Source: Archangium lansingense (lineage in GTDB: Bacteria > Myxococcota > Myxococcia > Myxococcales > Myxococcaceae). Taken from it: a stretch of 64,000 bases of DNA. Below the pieces are notes generated by a model. That model did not search any database and was not told the origin of the DNA. It saw only the letters and a list, made by a program, of their open reading frames with translations. Both the position numbers and the translations under genes were made by a program. The DNA lies in contig NZ_JAPNKA010000001.1 of assembly GCF_026626635.1 (NCBI RefSeq), positions 7,998,001-8,062,000 of the forward strand, in the 5' to 3' direction. Positions 41,658 through 51,013 of the stretch are shown in pieces (the stretch's first letter is position 1; each line of letters opens with the position of its first letter).

Positions 41658-41866
41658 CCGTGCCAGAGGCACGGGTCCTGGCAGGTTTTCGGACTCACGG
41701 GCTCGGGGATGGCGGTGAGCCTCCCCTTCTACTGGCCGTCGCTTCCCAGTCCTCGTCACGAGGACCAGTGCTCTTTGACGGCGGTCGTTCCCGTACACCG
41801 CTGCGGGGCAGTCCCGGAGTCACACCGGGTTCCCTCAAGCCCCCACTGCATCGTGGAGGAACCAAG
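41658..41866 (-). promoter_or_regulatory. Second cobalamin riboswitch
   Basis: Read on the minus strand it has GGGAACCCGGTGTGACTCCGG, GACTGCCCCGCAGCGGT and the B12 box AGTCCGAAAACCTGCC in the proper order. A perfect 7-bp hairpin (41658-41664 / 41668-41674, loop 3 nt) follows and may be the expression platform. The lipoprotein gene starts 136 bp downstream at 41522. The stretch 41523-41657 shows nothing else. Confidence 0.9.
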
Positions 41867-41985
41867 GACGCGTGGGGGGATATGGCGGCGGGGCTCCTGT
41901 TGTCAACACGAGCGGGCCCAGCGTGCCGATGCCCCGCTGCTCTGCGACGGGGCCCATGCCCGTGGTAGAAGTGGTGAACCTGCCT

Positions 41986-42453
41986 ATGAGCCTGCCCTTG
42001 AGGTTCCACCTTGATGACCTCTCCGGTGAGCCGACCCGCGCCCTGATCGCCGGGCACCTCGCCGGCATGCACGCGAACTCCCCCCCGGGAAGCGTGCACG
42101 CCTTCGACATCGACAAGCTGCGGCAACCCAACGTGACGTTCTGGTCCGCCTGGTTCGGGGAGGAGATCGCCGGCTGCGGAGCGCTCAAGCGCCTCGACGC
42201 CCAGCGCAGCGAGCTCAAATCGATGCGCGTGGCCGACGCTTTCCGCGGACGTGGAGTCGGGAGGGCGATGCTCGAGCACCTCATCGCGGAGGCGAGGCAG
42301 AGGGGCGCACAAAGCCTGTGGCTGGAGACGGGCTCGTCCGCGGCGTTCATTCCCGCGCTCCGGCTCTACGAAAGTGCAGGCTTTGTCCGCTGCGGCCCGT
42401 TCGACGGTTACACCGACGACCCCTTCAGCGTGTTCATGACGCGGGCGATCTGA
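41986..42453 (+). CDS. GNAT-family N-acetyltransferase
   Basis: This encodes 155 residues; the start is uncertain (ATG at 41956 is also possible, neither with a strong ribosome-binding site). The acetyl-CoA loop is seen in MRVADAFRGRGVGRAMLEHL (R-x-x-G-x-G), and the late motif LRLYESAGFVRCGPF is typical. The substrate, a small amine or protein terminus, is unknown. It is divergent from the second B12 riboswitch. Confidence 0.85.
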   Translation: MSLPLRFHLDDLSGEPTRALIAGHLAGMHANSPPGSVHAFDIDKLRQPNVTFWSAWFGEEIAGCGALKRLDAQRSELKSMRVADAFRGRGVGRAMLEHLIAEARQRGAQSLWLETGSSAAFIPALRLYESAGFVRCGPFDGYTDDPFSVFMTRAI

Positions 42454-42556
42454 CGAGGCCGGTTTGCAAGAGCCGGACCCGCCGAGTCCCGGCGATTGAA
42501 ACCCGATTCCGCCACATGGTAGGACGCGGGTGAGGGCTCGATCCCAACCGAACATC

Positions 42557-44371
42557 ATGGACTCCTCTGGAGCTGGACGACCTCGCCAGCGGTTGGCTCG
42601 AATCATCGCAGGCGTGCTCCTGCTTCCCGTTGTGACCCTCGCGCTGGTGCTGGTCACGGCGGTGGCCGCTCTGCACAACCTCGACCGTCCCTGGCTGAAA
42701 CAGCGCATCGTCTCCAGGGTTGAAGCGGCCACCGGCCTGCAGTTGGACTACCAAGCAATACAGGTCTCCGTGCTCTCCGGCCTGCGGCTGGAGGGGCTGG
42801 TGGTTCGTACCCCGTCGCCGTTTCAGACCGTCGCGCCCGAGCTGCTGCGCGTCGGCACTCTCGAGGCGCAATGGTCGCCCCGATCTCTGCTGAGTGGGAC
42901 CACCCAGGTGGAGCGAGTGGCGGTACGGGACGTGGCCTTTACCCTGGTGGCCGACGATGCAGGGCCCTCGTCTTTCACTGGATTGACGGGGCCGGAAGCC
43001 CCTGAGCCGCCTCCCGCTGAAGCGCCACTCGGAGCCTCTCAACAGGCCGCTGCCCTCCTGGCCTCCGCGCCTCCCGTTGGGAAAGTCGAAGTGTCGGGCG
43101 TGGCGTTGAGTTACATCCGTGTTCGGAACGGTGAGGTGCTCGAGCGCTGGGCTTTGCGTGGACTCGCAGCCGCAGTCGAAGCGAAGCATCAGGACGGTGG
43201 ATGGAAGGTCTTCGCGAACATCGGCCAGGCCGGGACGCCGCTTTCACTGGAGTTGAGCCGTGAAGGCGCAGCCCTTCCGTCAGCCCTGGCCCAGCTGGAG
43301 CTGACCCTCTCGGCGGAGGCAGGGGCGTCGGCCGCGCGCGCGCGGGTAGACCTCGATGTCGCGCGGCAGACTTTCGATCCTCAGTTCACGGTCCGCGCCC
43401 TGCTGCACGGCACAGCCTCTGCGAAGTTCGATGGTGAGAAGCGGCACATCGCCATCGAGCTGGACCGCACCCAGCTGACCGACAGCGCTGAAGTGCAAGC
43501 CCAGTTGGTGCTTCCGGATGCAGCGGAGGTTCCTCCAGTCGTGACGCGGGCCTTGGCGGATGTTGATCTCGGACGGCTGCTACATCAGGTCCCCGCTGAT
43601 TGGCGTCCGTTCTCCATCGAGCGCGGCAAAGTGCATCTGGACGCCCAGGAGGTCACGCTCAGCGCCATGCCGCAGCTGGGAGCCCAAGGCAAACTCGAGC
43701 TGGACGTCGACGTCACCGAGTTCCAGCTCGTTCAAGACGCTCTTCGGGTGGCACTCGACGGTGGGCGCGTCTCCTTGCTGGCGACACCCGATCCCCAAAA
43801 GGGGCTGGCCGCTCAACTCTCATTTGCGCTCCAGGGGCTCGATGTCAGGGGGCCCACCACGCTTCGTGTTCCGAAGGCCCACGGCGAATTGAAGGGTCAC
43901 CAGCTGCGGCCAGACCTCTCCTCGCCCATCAAGGTTGCGGGGGATGCGGCCCTGTCCGGAATGGTGGATGCAGTGGACGTCCGCGACTCAGGGCTCCGTG
44001 CGACTGCTCAACGTTTGGGATTTCATCTCCATGCCCCCTTGGCGGGTGAGCCGCCCTTCGCACTGAAAGCGGACGTGCCCGTGGAGGGGCTCCAGGTGGT
44101 CACGGCGGATGGACGCGAGGTGCTGAATGGCCCCGTGCACGTGAAGCTCAACGTGTCGGACGCGTTCCCTCTGTTGGACGAGCCGCAGCTGAGCCGGGCC
44201 CGCGCCCGTCTGGAGCTCGACGTTGGCTCGGTGCACGCGTCGCTGGATGCCACCAAAGGGACCCACGAGGTGGCGTACACCCTGGCCGTCCAGACCCCGG
44301 ACCTCGCCGCCGCTCGGCCCTTCATCCCCGAATCGGTTGCCGCACGCATTCCTGGCAGCACCTGGCCGTGA
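42557..44371 (+). CDS. AsmA-like inner-membrane-anchored protein, N-terminal part of a split gene
   Basis: This encodes 604 residues from the ATG at 42557; a GTG at 42530 is possible. One N-terminal membrane helix (IIAGVLLLPVVTLALVLVTAVAAL) is followed by AsmA-type 'LDRPWLKQRIVSRVEAATGLQLDYQAIQV' and long beta-repeat segments, as in the AsmA/YdbH/TamB lipid-transport bridge proteins. It stops at PGSTWP. The next frame continues with matching sequence (QHLAVKLASTGRLAAL) read from just before the stop. A single-base deletion near 44355 therefore probably splits one ~1230-residue gene. It could be a real mutation, a sequencing error or programmed frameshifting. Confidence 0.7.
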   Translation: MDSSGAGRPRQRLARIIAGVLLLPVVTLALVLVTAVAALHNLDRPWLKQRIVSRVEAATGLQLDYQAIQVSVLSGLRLEGLVVRTPSPFQTVAPELLRVGTLEAQWSPRSLLSGTTQVERVAVRDVAFTLVADDAGPSSFTGLTGPEAPEPPPAEAPLGASQQAAALLASAPPVGKVEVSGVALSYIRVRNGEVLERWALRGLAAAVEAKHQDGGWKVFANIGQAGTPLSLELSREGAALPSALAQLELTLSAEAGASAARARVDLDVARQTFDPQFTVRALLHGTASAKFDGEKRHIAIELDRTQLTDSAEVQAQLVLPDAAEVPPVVTRALADVDLGRLLHQVPADWRPFSIERGKVHLDAQEVTLSAMPQLGAQGKLELDVDVTEFQLVQDALRVALDGGRVSLLATPDPQKGLAAQLSFALQGLDVRGPTTLRVPKAHGELKGHQLRPDLSSPIKVAGDAALSGMVDAVDVRDSGLRATAQRLGFHLHAPLAGEPPFALKADVPVEGLQVVTADGREVLNGPVHVKLNVSDAFPLLDEPQLSRARARLELDVGSVHASLDATKGTHEVAYTLAVQTPDLAAARPFIPESVAARIPGSTWP

Positions 44372-46242
44372 AGCTGGCCTCCACGGGCAGACTGGCCGCG
44401 CTCTTCTCCTCCTCGCCGCGATTGGAGCACCGAACGGAGCTGCGCCTGCAGCGACCGGGGTGGGACGACGTGTCGGCCAGCAACGTCGCCGTCGTGGTGC
44501 GTTCGCAAGGAGATACCTGGCGGCACAAGGGAGAGCTGGACCTTCAAATCGAAGGGCTGCGCGTCGGTGAGAACGACGCGGGTTCCCAGCACCAGACATT
44601 GACGCTGGACCTCGATCGCCGAAAGCCGTCGCTCCGGCTAGGGCTCACCAGCCATGCAGGGCTGAAGCTCGCACTCGATGCCGCACTGGCGTTCGACCGA
44701 AAAGCCCGCGCGCTTCGCTGTGACATCAAGGGCGACCTTCCGCCGCTCGGTGCACTGACACCTCTCTTGGCCAAGGCTCAGGTTCCCGCGGAACTGGATC
44801 CCTCGCGGCTCGCGCTGAACGTCGAGCTGCATGGCACGCTGCTCGGCGTGCTCACGGACATCGCCGCCGATGGAACTCCGAGCATGGTCCCCTCCCCTCT
44901 GCGTACTGCCAGCTTCGAGGGAAAGGCGGTGGTGGACGTGCGCGGCATCCGCTGGAGACAAGCTTCCCAGTCGCTCAACCTCCCCGCTCTGCATTGGGAG
45001 GTCGAGTCGCTTGCCGATGGGCCACGGCGACTCGTCCACAGCAACCTGACGGTGGAAAAACTCTCGGTGGGTATGAGCGAGCGCCGGCTGTCATTCGCCG
45101 ACGTGTCCAGCGACACCACCGCCACCTTCACCGAGAAGTTGGAAGCGGGCGAGATCGAGCTGAAACAACTCTTGAAGGTCCGCTCCCTCGAACAAAGGCC
45201 AGCGCTGCCCTACCCTGTTCAGGACCTGGAGTGGTCGTTCTCCGCGCGCCGTGAGCCCAATGGCGTCATTCACCTCCCCGACCTGCAACTGACCAATGCG
45301 GGGACAAGTACTCAGTTGAAAGTCAAAGGCCGGCTCGAGCTCAGCGACGACCGGCGGCGTCTGGCACTCCGCGGTGAGCTGGAGCAGGACATGTCCAAAC
45401 TCACGCGGCCCGGCCTCATCGAGAGCAGCGGCAAGGTCACGGTCAATTTCCAGGTGGCTTCGCCCAACCTGGTGGTCTTCCGAACCCTCGCCGACCTTCT
45501 CCTCCACAACGTGAACCTGCGGCTACCGGAGTCGGGGGTTGCGATCGAAATGCTCGATGGCAGCGTGCCGCTGACCGAAAACGTGGAGTTCACCCAAGGC
45601 CAGGTGCAGCTGCTGAGCGACATCGACGTGAACCCGTACTCGATGCATCGGTTCGCCGACCAACACCCCTTGCTCTCACGCAACGGCTTCATCTCGGTGG
45701 GCAGCATCACCACGCCGTTCATTTCCATCGCCCCCATGGCCGGAAACCTGTCCATCAACCAGAGCAGGGTCTCCATCAGTCAGCTGGAGATGGGCGTCCG
45801 CGGTGGGCGTGTCACCGGACAGTGCATGTTGGACTGGCAGGGCAAGCACTCCACCCTGGAGGCACACGTGCGGGCGACCGGCGTGAAATCGTCCCGGGGC
45901 GAGCCCTTTGACGGCAATGCCGCCGTGGTCATCTCCGGCAAGGATCGCAGCGTCAACGGACGCGCGGAGATCCTTCGCATTGGCAACCGCCACCTGCTCG
46001 ACTTGCTCGATCTCGAGGATCCGCGCCACACCGATCCCGCAACCAACCGCGTCCGCTACGCGTTGGGATTGGGCTACCCAGAACACGTACGGGTGAGCTT
46101 CAACCATGGCTTCGGCCGCTTGAGCATCACCATGGGCGGCCTGGCCAAGCTGCTCAGCATCGACGAGATCCGGGGAATCCCCATGGGTCCCATCGTCGAC
46201 CGTCTCATCAACTCCATGTCCCCTCCGGAGGCCACGCCATGA
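44368..46242 (+). CDS. AsmA/YdbH-like protein, C-terminal part
   Basis: This encodes 624 residues if it starts at the GTG (44368) overlapping the previous stop. It has no signal peptide or membrane helix, so alone it would stay in the cytosol, which is unlike AsmA proteins and supports its being the continuation of the previous frame. It is all beta-repeat, ending with NGFISVGSITTPF, GGRVTGQCMLDWQGK and SFNHGFGRLSITMGGL, the style of YdbH/AsmA C-terminal regions. It overlaps the next lipoprotein gene by ATGA. Confidence 0.75.
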   Translation: MKLASTGRLAALFSSSPRLEHRTELRLQRPGWDDVSASNVAVVVRSQGDTWRHKGELDLQIEGLRVGENDAGSQHQTLTLDLDRRKPSLRLGLTSHAGLKLALDAALAFDRKARALRCDIKGDLPPLGALTPLLAKAQVPAELDPSRLALNVELHGTLLGVLTDIAADGTPSMVPSPLRTASFEGKAVVDVRGIRWRQASQSLNLPALHWEVESLADGPRRLVHSNLTVEKLSVGMSERRLSFADVSSDTTATFTEKLEAGEIELKQLLKVRSLEQRPALPYPVQDLEWSFSARREPNGVIHLPDLQLTNAGTSTQLKVKGRLELSDDRRRLALRGELEQDMSKLTRPGLIESSGKVTVNFQVASPNLVVFRTLADLLLHNVNLRLPESGVAIEMLDGSVPLTENVEFTQGQVQLLSDIDVNPYSMHRFADQHPLLSRNGFISVGSITTPFISIAPMAGNLSINQSRVSISQLEMGVRGGRVTGQCMLDWQGKHSTLEAHVRATGVKSSRGEPFDGNAAVVISGKDRSVNGRAEILRIGNRHLLDLLDLEDPRHTDPATNRVRYALGLGYPEHVRVSFNHGFGRLSITMGGLAKLLSIDEIRGIPMGPIVDRLINSMSPPEATP

Positions 46243-46778
46243 AATGCTGCGGGTTGCTGCTGCTTGCCGCCCTCGCCTTTCCCGGGTGCATCCGCGCCCC
46301 TGAGATCGTCATGGTCGATCGCGCGACGGCGCTCGAGGAACAGGCCTCAGGCTCGTTCAAGGACGTGGAGCAGCGTCTCGCTCGCGCGGGCATGAGCCCG
46401 ACGCCGGTGCCGCTCACGCCCAATCAACTGGAGGAGTTGGGCATCCAACCCACGCCGTTGGTCGAGAACACCGGCAAGACACAGGCGGACCGCGTCGACG
46501 AGCTGCTGCGACGCCACTGCGTGGGCGAAGGGCGGGACGGGTTGCTGGTGGACACCCGGCGCCAATGCCGAGCCGGACGCTTGTCGGCCGATGACGTCGC
46601 CCTGGTGGAGCGGGTGAACCGGGCCCGGCAGCAGCTGTGGCAGTGGATGCGGGCGGTCCGTCCTGGCGTGCCTCAAGAGGCGGTGCGCCGGAGCTGGCAA
46701 CAGGTGCACGCGGAGGGGGTGGTGTGCGGCGGCTGGGTTGAAGCCAATGACGGCACCTGGGGAGAGAAGAAGTGCTGA
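46239..46778 (+). CDS. DUF1318-like lipoprotein (YdbL/YnbE-type partner)
   Basis: This encodes 179 residues. A lipoprotein signal (CGLLLLAALAFPGC) is followed by a mostly helical domain with VERVNRARQQLWQWMRAVRPGVPQE and a late GGWVEANDGTW. The helix 'V-x-x-VN-x-x-R' and the C-terminal Trp/Gly segment recall DUF1318 (YdbL). In E. coli, ydbH (AsmA-like), ynbE (lipoprotein) and ydbL form one operon. The same order and 4-bp overlaps here suggest a shared role in envelope lipid transport, which is inference. Confidence 0.65.
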   Translation: MKCCGLLLLAALAFPGCIRAPEIVMVDRATALEEQASGSFKDVEQRLARAGMSPTPVPLTPNQLEELGIQPTPLVENTGKTQADRVDELLRRHCVGEGRDGLLVDTRRQCRAGRLSADDVALVERVNRARQQLWQWMRAVRPGVPQEAVRRSWQQVHAEGVVCGGWVEANDGTWGEKKC

Positions 46779-49700
46779 CGCCTCGTGGCTGGTGCTTCAT
46801 GGCCCTGGCCGTTCTCCTCGCGGGCGGTGCCTGGGCGCAGGACGATGAGAACGACGGAGGCATCCGCACGCTCTCACGGCTCACCGTGGGCGTGGGAGAC
46901 CATTTCCTGGGGCAGTTGGAGCCCAAGGGAAACAGGTTGATCTTCGTGTCCAATCGCAACATCGCGACCGAGATCTACGCACAGGATCTGGAACAGGGCC
47001 GCGAGCGCCGCCTCTTCGATGAAGGCGCCGACGTGACCTGGCCGCGGGTCAGTCCCGACGGCAAACACCTGCTCTACATTTCGTTCCGAAACCAGGCCAG
47101 CGGTCAGCTGTGTGTGCGGGAGCTGCCCAGTGCGGAGGGCCGCCGCTGCCTCGAAGAAGAAACCAGCGCGCTGCAGGCGGAATGGATCGATGCCTCGAAT
47201 ATCGCGCTGGTGAGCCGGGCGACCATCCAGGGCAATCTGCGACTGTCTCGGGTCTCGGTGGAGCGCAAGTTGAGCGTGACTCCCCTGCTCGATCGCAATC
47301 TGACCAGTCCCACCATCTCACCCGATGGGCGCTGGCTGGTGTACGTCCCGATCGAACGCTCGGTGCAGCAGGTAGGCCCCGGATTCGCCGCACGTGCCTC
47401 GCACCATTTGGAGGCACTTCGGCTGGATCGCCCCGGCGCGGCCCCCATACCGCTGGCGCTCAATCTTCCGGGACAGACCGGACAGCCGGTGTTCACGCTC
47501 GATGGGCGCTTCCTGTACGTGGTGCAGTTCTTCACGGACTCCAATGCGGACGGGGTGATCGACGCCAGCGACAGCGGAGTGTTGTTCCGGGTGCCTTTCT
47601 CCGCTGAGCGCGAGGACGCACCCGAGTTGGCCGCCGCCTCCAGTCCGAGCCAACTCACCAGCGAGGCCTGGAACTGCCAGTACCCAGCGCCCGCGGCCAC
47701 GACACTCATCGCGACCTGTTCCCGCGATCGAACGCTGGATGTGTATCAACTGCCGCTGGACGGCCAGGTTCCCAGCACCTGGGACGTTCCTCGTCTCAGC
47801 GAAGAATTGAGAATGGTTGGCAAGCGCGCGGACCAGCTCCTGCTCTATCGCCACCGCCTGCTGCTCGAAGCCCGGCCCAAACCCCGCCGTCTGCTGATGA
47901 TGCGCCTGAGCCAGCTCCACCTGGCGTTCGAGGACTTCGATGCGGCGGAGTTCTACGCCCGCCATATGTGTTCGGTGAGCGATCCCGCCACAGCGGGACT
48001 GGCGGAGCCGCTGCAGCTCCTCATCGCCCACCGGCGTGCCATGAAGGAGCGCGAACGCGGCCGTATGATGGACGAGCTGAACGACGCTGAACGGCAGCGC
48101 ATGGCTGCGTTGGATCCCGCCGCCGCGCCCAGCCCGCCCTCCGCCGTCTTTCAACACGTGGTGCGCAGTGAACTGGCGGAAGCCGCCGGCGACTTCACGC
48201 TCGCGCGTCAGGAGCTGGAGGCAGCCCAGCTGACCGACACCACGCCGCGCGCGGTGCTGGAAGCCTATTTCGACCAGGCGGACTCGCTGTACCGCAAGCT
48301 TGACGATCGAGAGGCCCTGGTCGAAGCCGGCCGCCAGCTCTCCATGAACAAAGCGTTTCGTGACGACGACCAGCTCGACTTCGCTCGCGCCGCCGTCCGC
48401 GCCCTGTACCGGGGACGCCCCTACGACGAGGCGGATGCGGCCATGGCCCAGGCACTCGCCTCGGCCCCCCCTGGCTCGGCCTATGCGTTCGCCTTGGAGC
48501 TGGGCCGGCACGTCAACGCGGTGCACGAAGAGCGTCCCCCCCGCCCCGTCCGGGATGCCTTGATCGCGTTCTACCATCAGCAAACGGATCCCCTTCGCCG
48601 GCGAGCACTGGTGCAAGACGCCGTCGAGCGCGCGGCGGGCCTCGGCGCCGACGGCGTGCTGGAGGCGCTGGCAACCGTCTACGTCGACGACGCCCTGCCC
48701 GGTACCGAGGAACGCCGCCGGGCCGAACGGTTGTATCGCCGCGCGATCATGGGCCGCGCCTACCGCCGGTTGGGCAGGCAGCGCCTGGACGATGCCCGTG
48801 CGGACTTCGACCTCGTGACGCAACGGACTGGCTCACTGGAAAGTGCCATCGAGTCCATGAGCCTGCGTCTGCGTGCCGGCGTCAGCCCCGAGGTGGTGGA
48901 AAAGGAAGTCACCACCACCTCCGCCAGTATGGCCAGGCCGCTCACGCACTTCGTGAAGGCCTACCTCATGGCGCGCAAGTTGCCCAAGCTGGATGACCGC
49001 GCCCACGCCGAGATGGTGGCGGCGGCCGTGAAGGAGCTGCGCGCATCGTGGCAGGAGCTCAAGAACCAGCGCGCGGTTCATGCCCTCTATGGAGCCATTC
49101 AGCACGAGGACTTCCTCCGCGGTCACAATCCCTCCGCCGCCGAGCGCGCCAACCGGCACTACTTGATCGCCCTGGACCTGGTGCGAAACAACGTCCGTTA
49201 CAAGGCGATGCTCCTCGGCGCGTTGGGTGTGTTGCACACCCAGGTGGGCAACTTCCACATCGCCCTGGGCTACCTCGAGCAACGAGACAAGTTGCCCTAC
49301 GTGGACAACGCGGCGGGGCTGGCGGTGTCCCTTGCCCGCGCCCGGGCGCTCCTGCACGTCGGTCGCGAAGAAGAGTCAGCGCAGGCGGCGGATCAGGCCC
49401 TGGCCATGGTGGACGCCACACCGAAGCTGGCCAAATTCACCACCCTGGCACTGGATCGCGCAGCGCTCTACAACCTCGCCGCGGGCCGATTCGAGCGTGC
49501 GTTGGCGCTCTACGATCGCGAACTGCCCACCGTGGAAGCGGGCCCCAGCGACGCGGCGGGTCTGCGCAACCGGTTGGTGGTGCGGCTAGCCCGCTGCGCC
49601 GCGGAGCTGGGGGCGGGTCAGCCCCAGCGGGCGTTGGAGGACCTGGACAAAGTGGATCGCGACCTGGCAACCCCAGACGTGCAAGCCACGCTGAGATGGG

Positions 49701-50236
49701 CGCGCGCCACACCCCAGCACGTTCAGCGCTCCTATCGCATCATCGCCGCGGGACTGCGCGCCAATGCGGAGACCAAGCTTGGGAACCTGGACGCCGCCGC
49801 CCGCGCACTCGAACAGCGGCGTGAGCTGTTCCTGAAGCAGTTCGCCGAGTCGGATCGCGATGAGGACATCCGCGCGGTGACACTGGCGGAGATGCGACTG
49901 GCCGAGAATGCCGTGGATCGCCAGGACACGGCGCAGGCTGCCCGCTGGTTGGGCAAGGCGCTCGAGCACGCCGACACCCTGATGGAGCGCACCCACGCAC
50001 CGGTCGATGCCGGTCAGCTCGGCGTGCTCTGGTTCGCAGCGCAGCTGCACTCGAATGGAAACACGAAGGTGCCTTTCGATGTGCCCAAGCGTCTGGGCCA
50101 GGCGCGACGTACCCTCATCGACCAGCGCGACCCCTCCTGGCGTGCATATCTGGCGTGGTTCGAGATCTACCTGGCGCTCAACGAACACCCGCCAGCAGAG
50201 GTCCGAGACGCCCTGCTGCTGCCCACCCAGCCATAG
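46772..50236 (+). CDS. Secreted TolB-like propeller plus TPR protein
   Basis: This encodes 1154 residues from a GTG that overlaps the previous stop by 7 bp. A signal peptide (FMALAVLLAGGAWA) precedes a TolB/WD40-like propeller (residues ~30-350; RVSPDGKHLLYIS, ISPDGRWLVYVP, FTLDGRFLYVVQFF). Then ~750 residues of helical TPR-like repeats follow (VLHTQVGNFHIALGYLEQ, FERALALYDREL). No catalytic motif is visible. As last gene of the AsmA-like operon it may be a periplasmic scaffold. The length and combination are unusual. Confidence 0.75.
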   Translation: MLTPRGWCFMALAVLLAGGAWAQDDENDGGIRTLSRLTVGVGDHFLGQLEPKGNRLIFVSNRNIATEIYAQDLEQGRERRLFDEGADVTWPRVSPDGKHLLYISFRNQASGQLCVRELPSAEGRRCLEEETSALQAEWIDASNIALVSRATIQGNLRLSRVSVERKLSVTPLLDRNLTSPTISPDGRWLVYVPIERSVQQVGPGFAARASHHLEALRLDRPGAAPIPLALNLPGQTGQPVFTLDGRFLYVVQFFTDSNADGVIDASDSGVLFRVPFSAEREDAPELAAASSPSQLTSEAWNCQYPAPAATTLIATCSRDRTLDVYQLPLDGQVPSTWDVPRLSEELRMVGKRADQLLLYRHRLLLEARPKPRRLLMMRLSQLHLAFEDFDAAEFYARHMCSVSDPATAGLAEPLQLLIAHRRAMKERERGRMMDELNDAERQRMAALDPAAAPSPPSAVFQHVVRSELAEAAGDFTLARQELEAAQLTDTTPRAVLEAYFDQADSLYRKLDDREALVEAGRQLSMNKAFRDDDQLDFARAAVRALYRGRPYDEADAAMAQALASAPPGSAYAFALELGRHVNAVHEERPPRPVRDALIAFYHQQTDPLRRRALVQDAVERAAGLGADGVLEALATVYVDDALPGTEERRRAERLYRRAIMGRAYRRLGRQRLDDARADFDLVTQRTGSLESAIESMSLRLRAGVSPEVVEKEVTTTSASMARPLTHFVKAYLMARKLPKLDDRAHAEMVAAAVKELRASWQELKNQRAVHALYGAIQHEDFLRGHNPSAAERANRHYLIALDLVRNNVRYKAMLLGALGVLHTQVGNFHIALGYLEQRDKLPYVDNAAGLAVSLARARALLHVGREEESAQAADQALAMVDATPKLAKFTTLALDRAALYNLAAGRFERALALYDRELPTVEAGPSDAAGLRNRLVVRLARCAAELGAGQPQRALEDLDKVDRDLATPDVQATLRWARATPQHVQRSYRIIAAGLRANAETKLGNLDAAARALEQRRELFLKQFAESDRDEDIRAVTLAEMRLAENAVDRQDTAQAARWLGKALEHADTLMERTHAPVDAGQLGVLWFAAQLHSNGNTKVPFDVPKRLGQARRTLIDQRDPSWRAYLAWFEIYLALNEHPPAEVRDALLLPTQP

Positions 50237-50271
50237 CCGGCCGGCGACCTCTGGAAGCTCCCCCCGGTAGA

Positions 50272-50296
50272 GGAGCCCCCTGACACAGGGGGCTCC
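50272..50296 (+). terminator. Hairpin downstream of the AsmA-like operon
   Basis: This is a perfect 9-bp inverted repeat (GGAGCCCCC / GGGGGCTCC) with a 7-nt loop, 36 bp past the operon's last stop. There is no U-tract. The rest of the 230-bp gap before the cupin gene shows no other feature. Confidence 0.55.
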
Positions 50297-50466
50297 AGCC
50301 CTGACAGCTGCATAGCGGAATCTTCCGTGGCCGCCGAAGTGCGGAAGGAAACGCTCCCCGGGTGCGTGGTGGGAAGGTTCTTTTTCCCATATCAATCAGC
50401 TTGCGCATGGATAGAGCATCCAGATGGATGCGAAACGTGCGAGACCGCTGGAACCGAGGAGGGCGC

Positions 50467-50976
50467 ATGGCTCGTCGCGTCTGCCATTACCGATGGCCAG
50501 GTTTGGGATTCATCGCGCTCGCGTGTCTGGTGAGCGCCTGCACGGGTGAGCCCGTGGCGAACGACGGCCCCGGGAGCAAGCCCGACTCGATGGAGCAGGC
50601 GACCGCGATGATCGTCTACTCCCCTCGGGGCGGGCCCGTGGACGAGTCGGGCCTCATCCCGCTCGGGCCACCGGAGGAACTGGGCGGGCGGGTGCTCGAG
50701 GGCGATCCCCAGATCTTCGCCCGCATCGACTACAGCGCGAATGGCGTGACGGCAGGGCTCTTCAAGGCAACGACGGGCACGCTCGAGGTGACGTTCCCCT
50801 TCACGGAGCACGCCACCATCCTCGAGGGACAGGTCACCATCACGGACAGCACGGGCCAGAGCCATCTGTTCAAGGCGGGTGACAGCTACTTCATCCGTCA
50901 GGGACAGGTCATCGTCTGGGAGGTGAAGGGCAAACAGGTCATCAAGTCTTTCTTCAACACCGTCGAGCCACAATAG
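50467..50976 (+). CDS. Cupin-domain lipoprotein
   Basis: This encodes 169 residues from the ATG at 50467 (GAGGAGG upstream). A lipoprotein signal (GFIALACLVSAC) precedes a small cupin of the DUF861/ureidoglycine-hydrolase-like type: EVTFPFTEHATILEGQVTITD, then FKAGDSYFIRQGQVIVWEV. The metal-binding His residues of enzyme cupins are mostly missing (one H in TEHAT), so it may be a binding rather than catalytic protein. Periplasmic or outer-membrane location. Confidence 0.72.
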   Translation: MARRVCHYRWPGLGFIALACLVSACTGEPVANDGPGSKPDSMEQATAMIVYSPRGGPVDESGLIPLGPPEELGGRVLEGDPQIFARIDYSANGVTAGLFKATTGTLEVTFPFTEHATILEGQVTITDSTGQSHLFKAGDSYFIRQGQVIVWEVKGKQVIKSFFNTVEPQ

Positions 50977-51013
50977 AACGGGAGAGACCTTCCAGGGGCA
51001 GGCGCTCTTCCGC

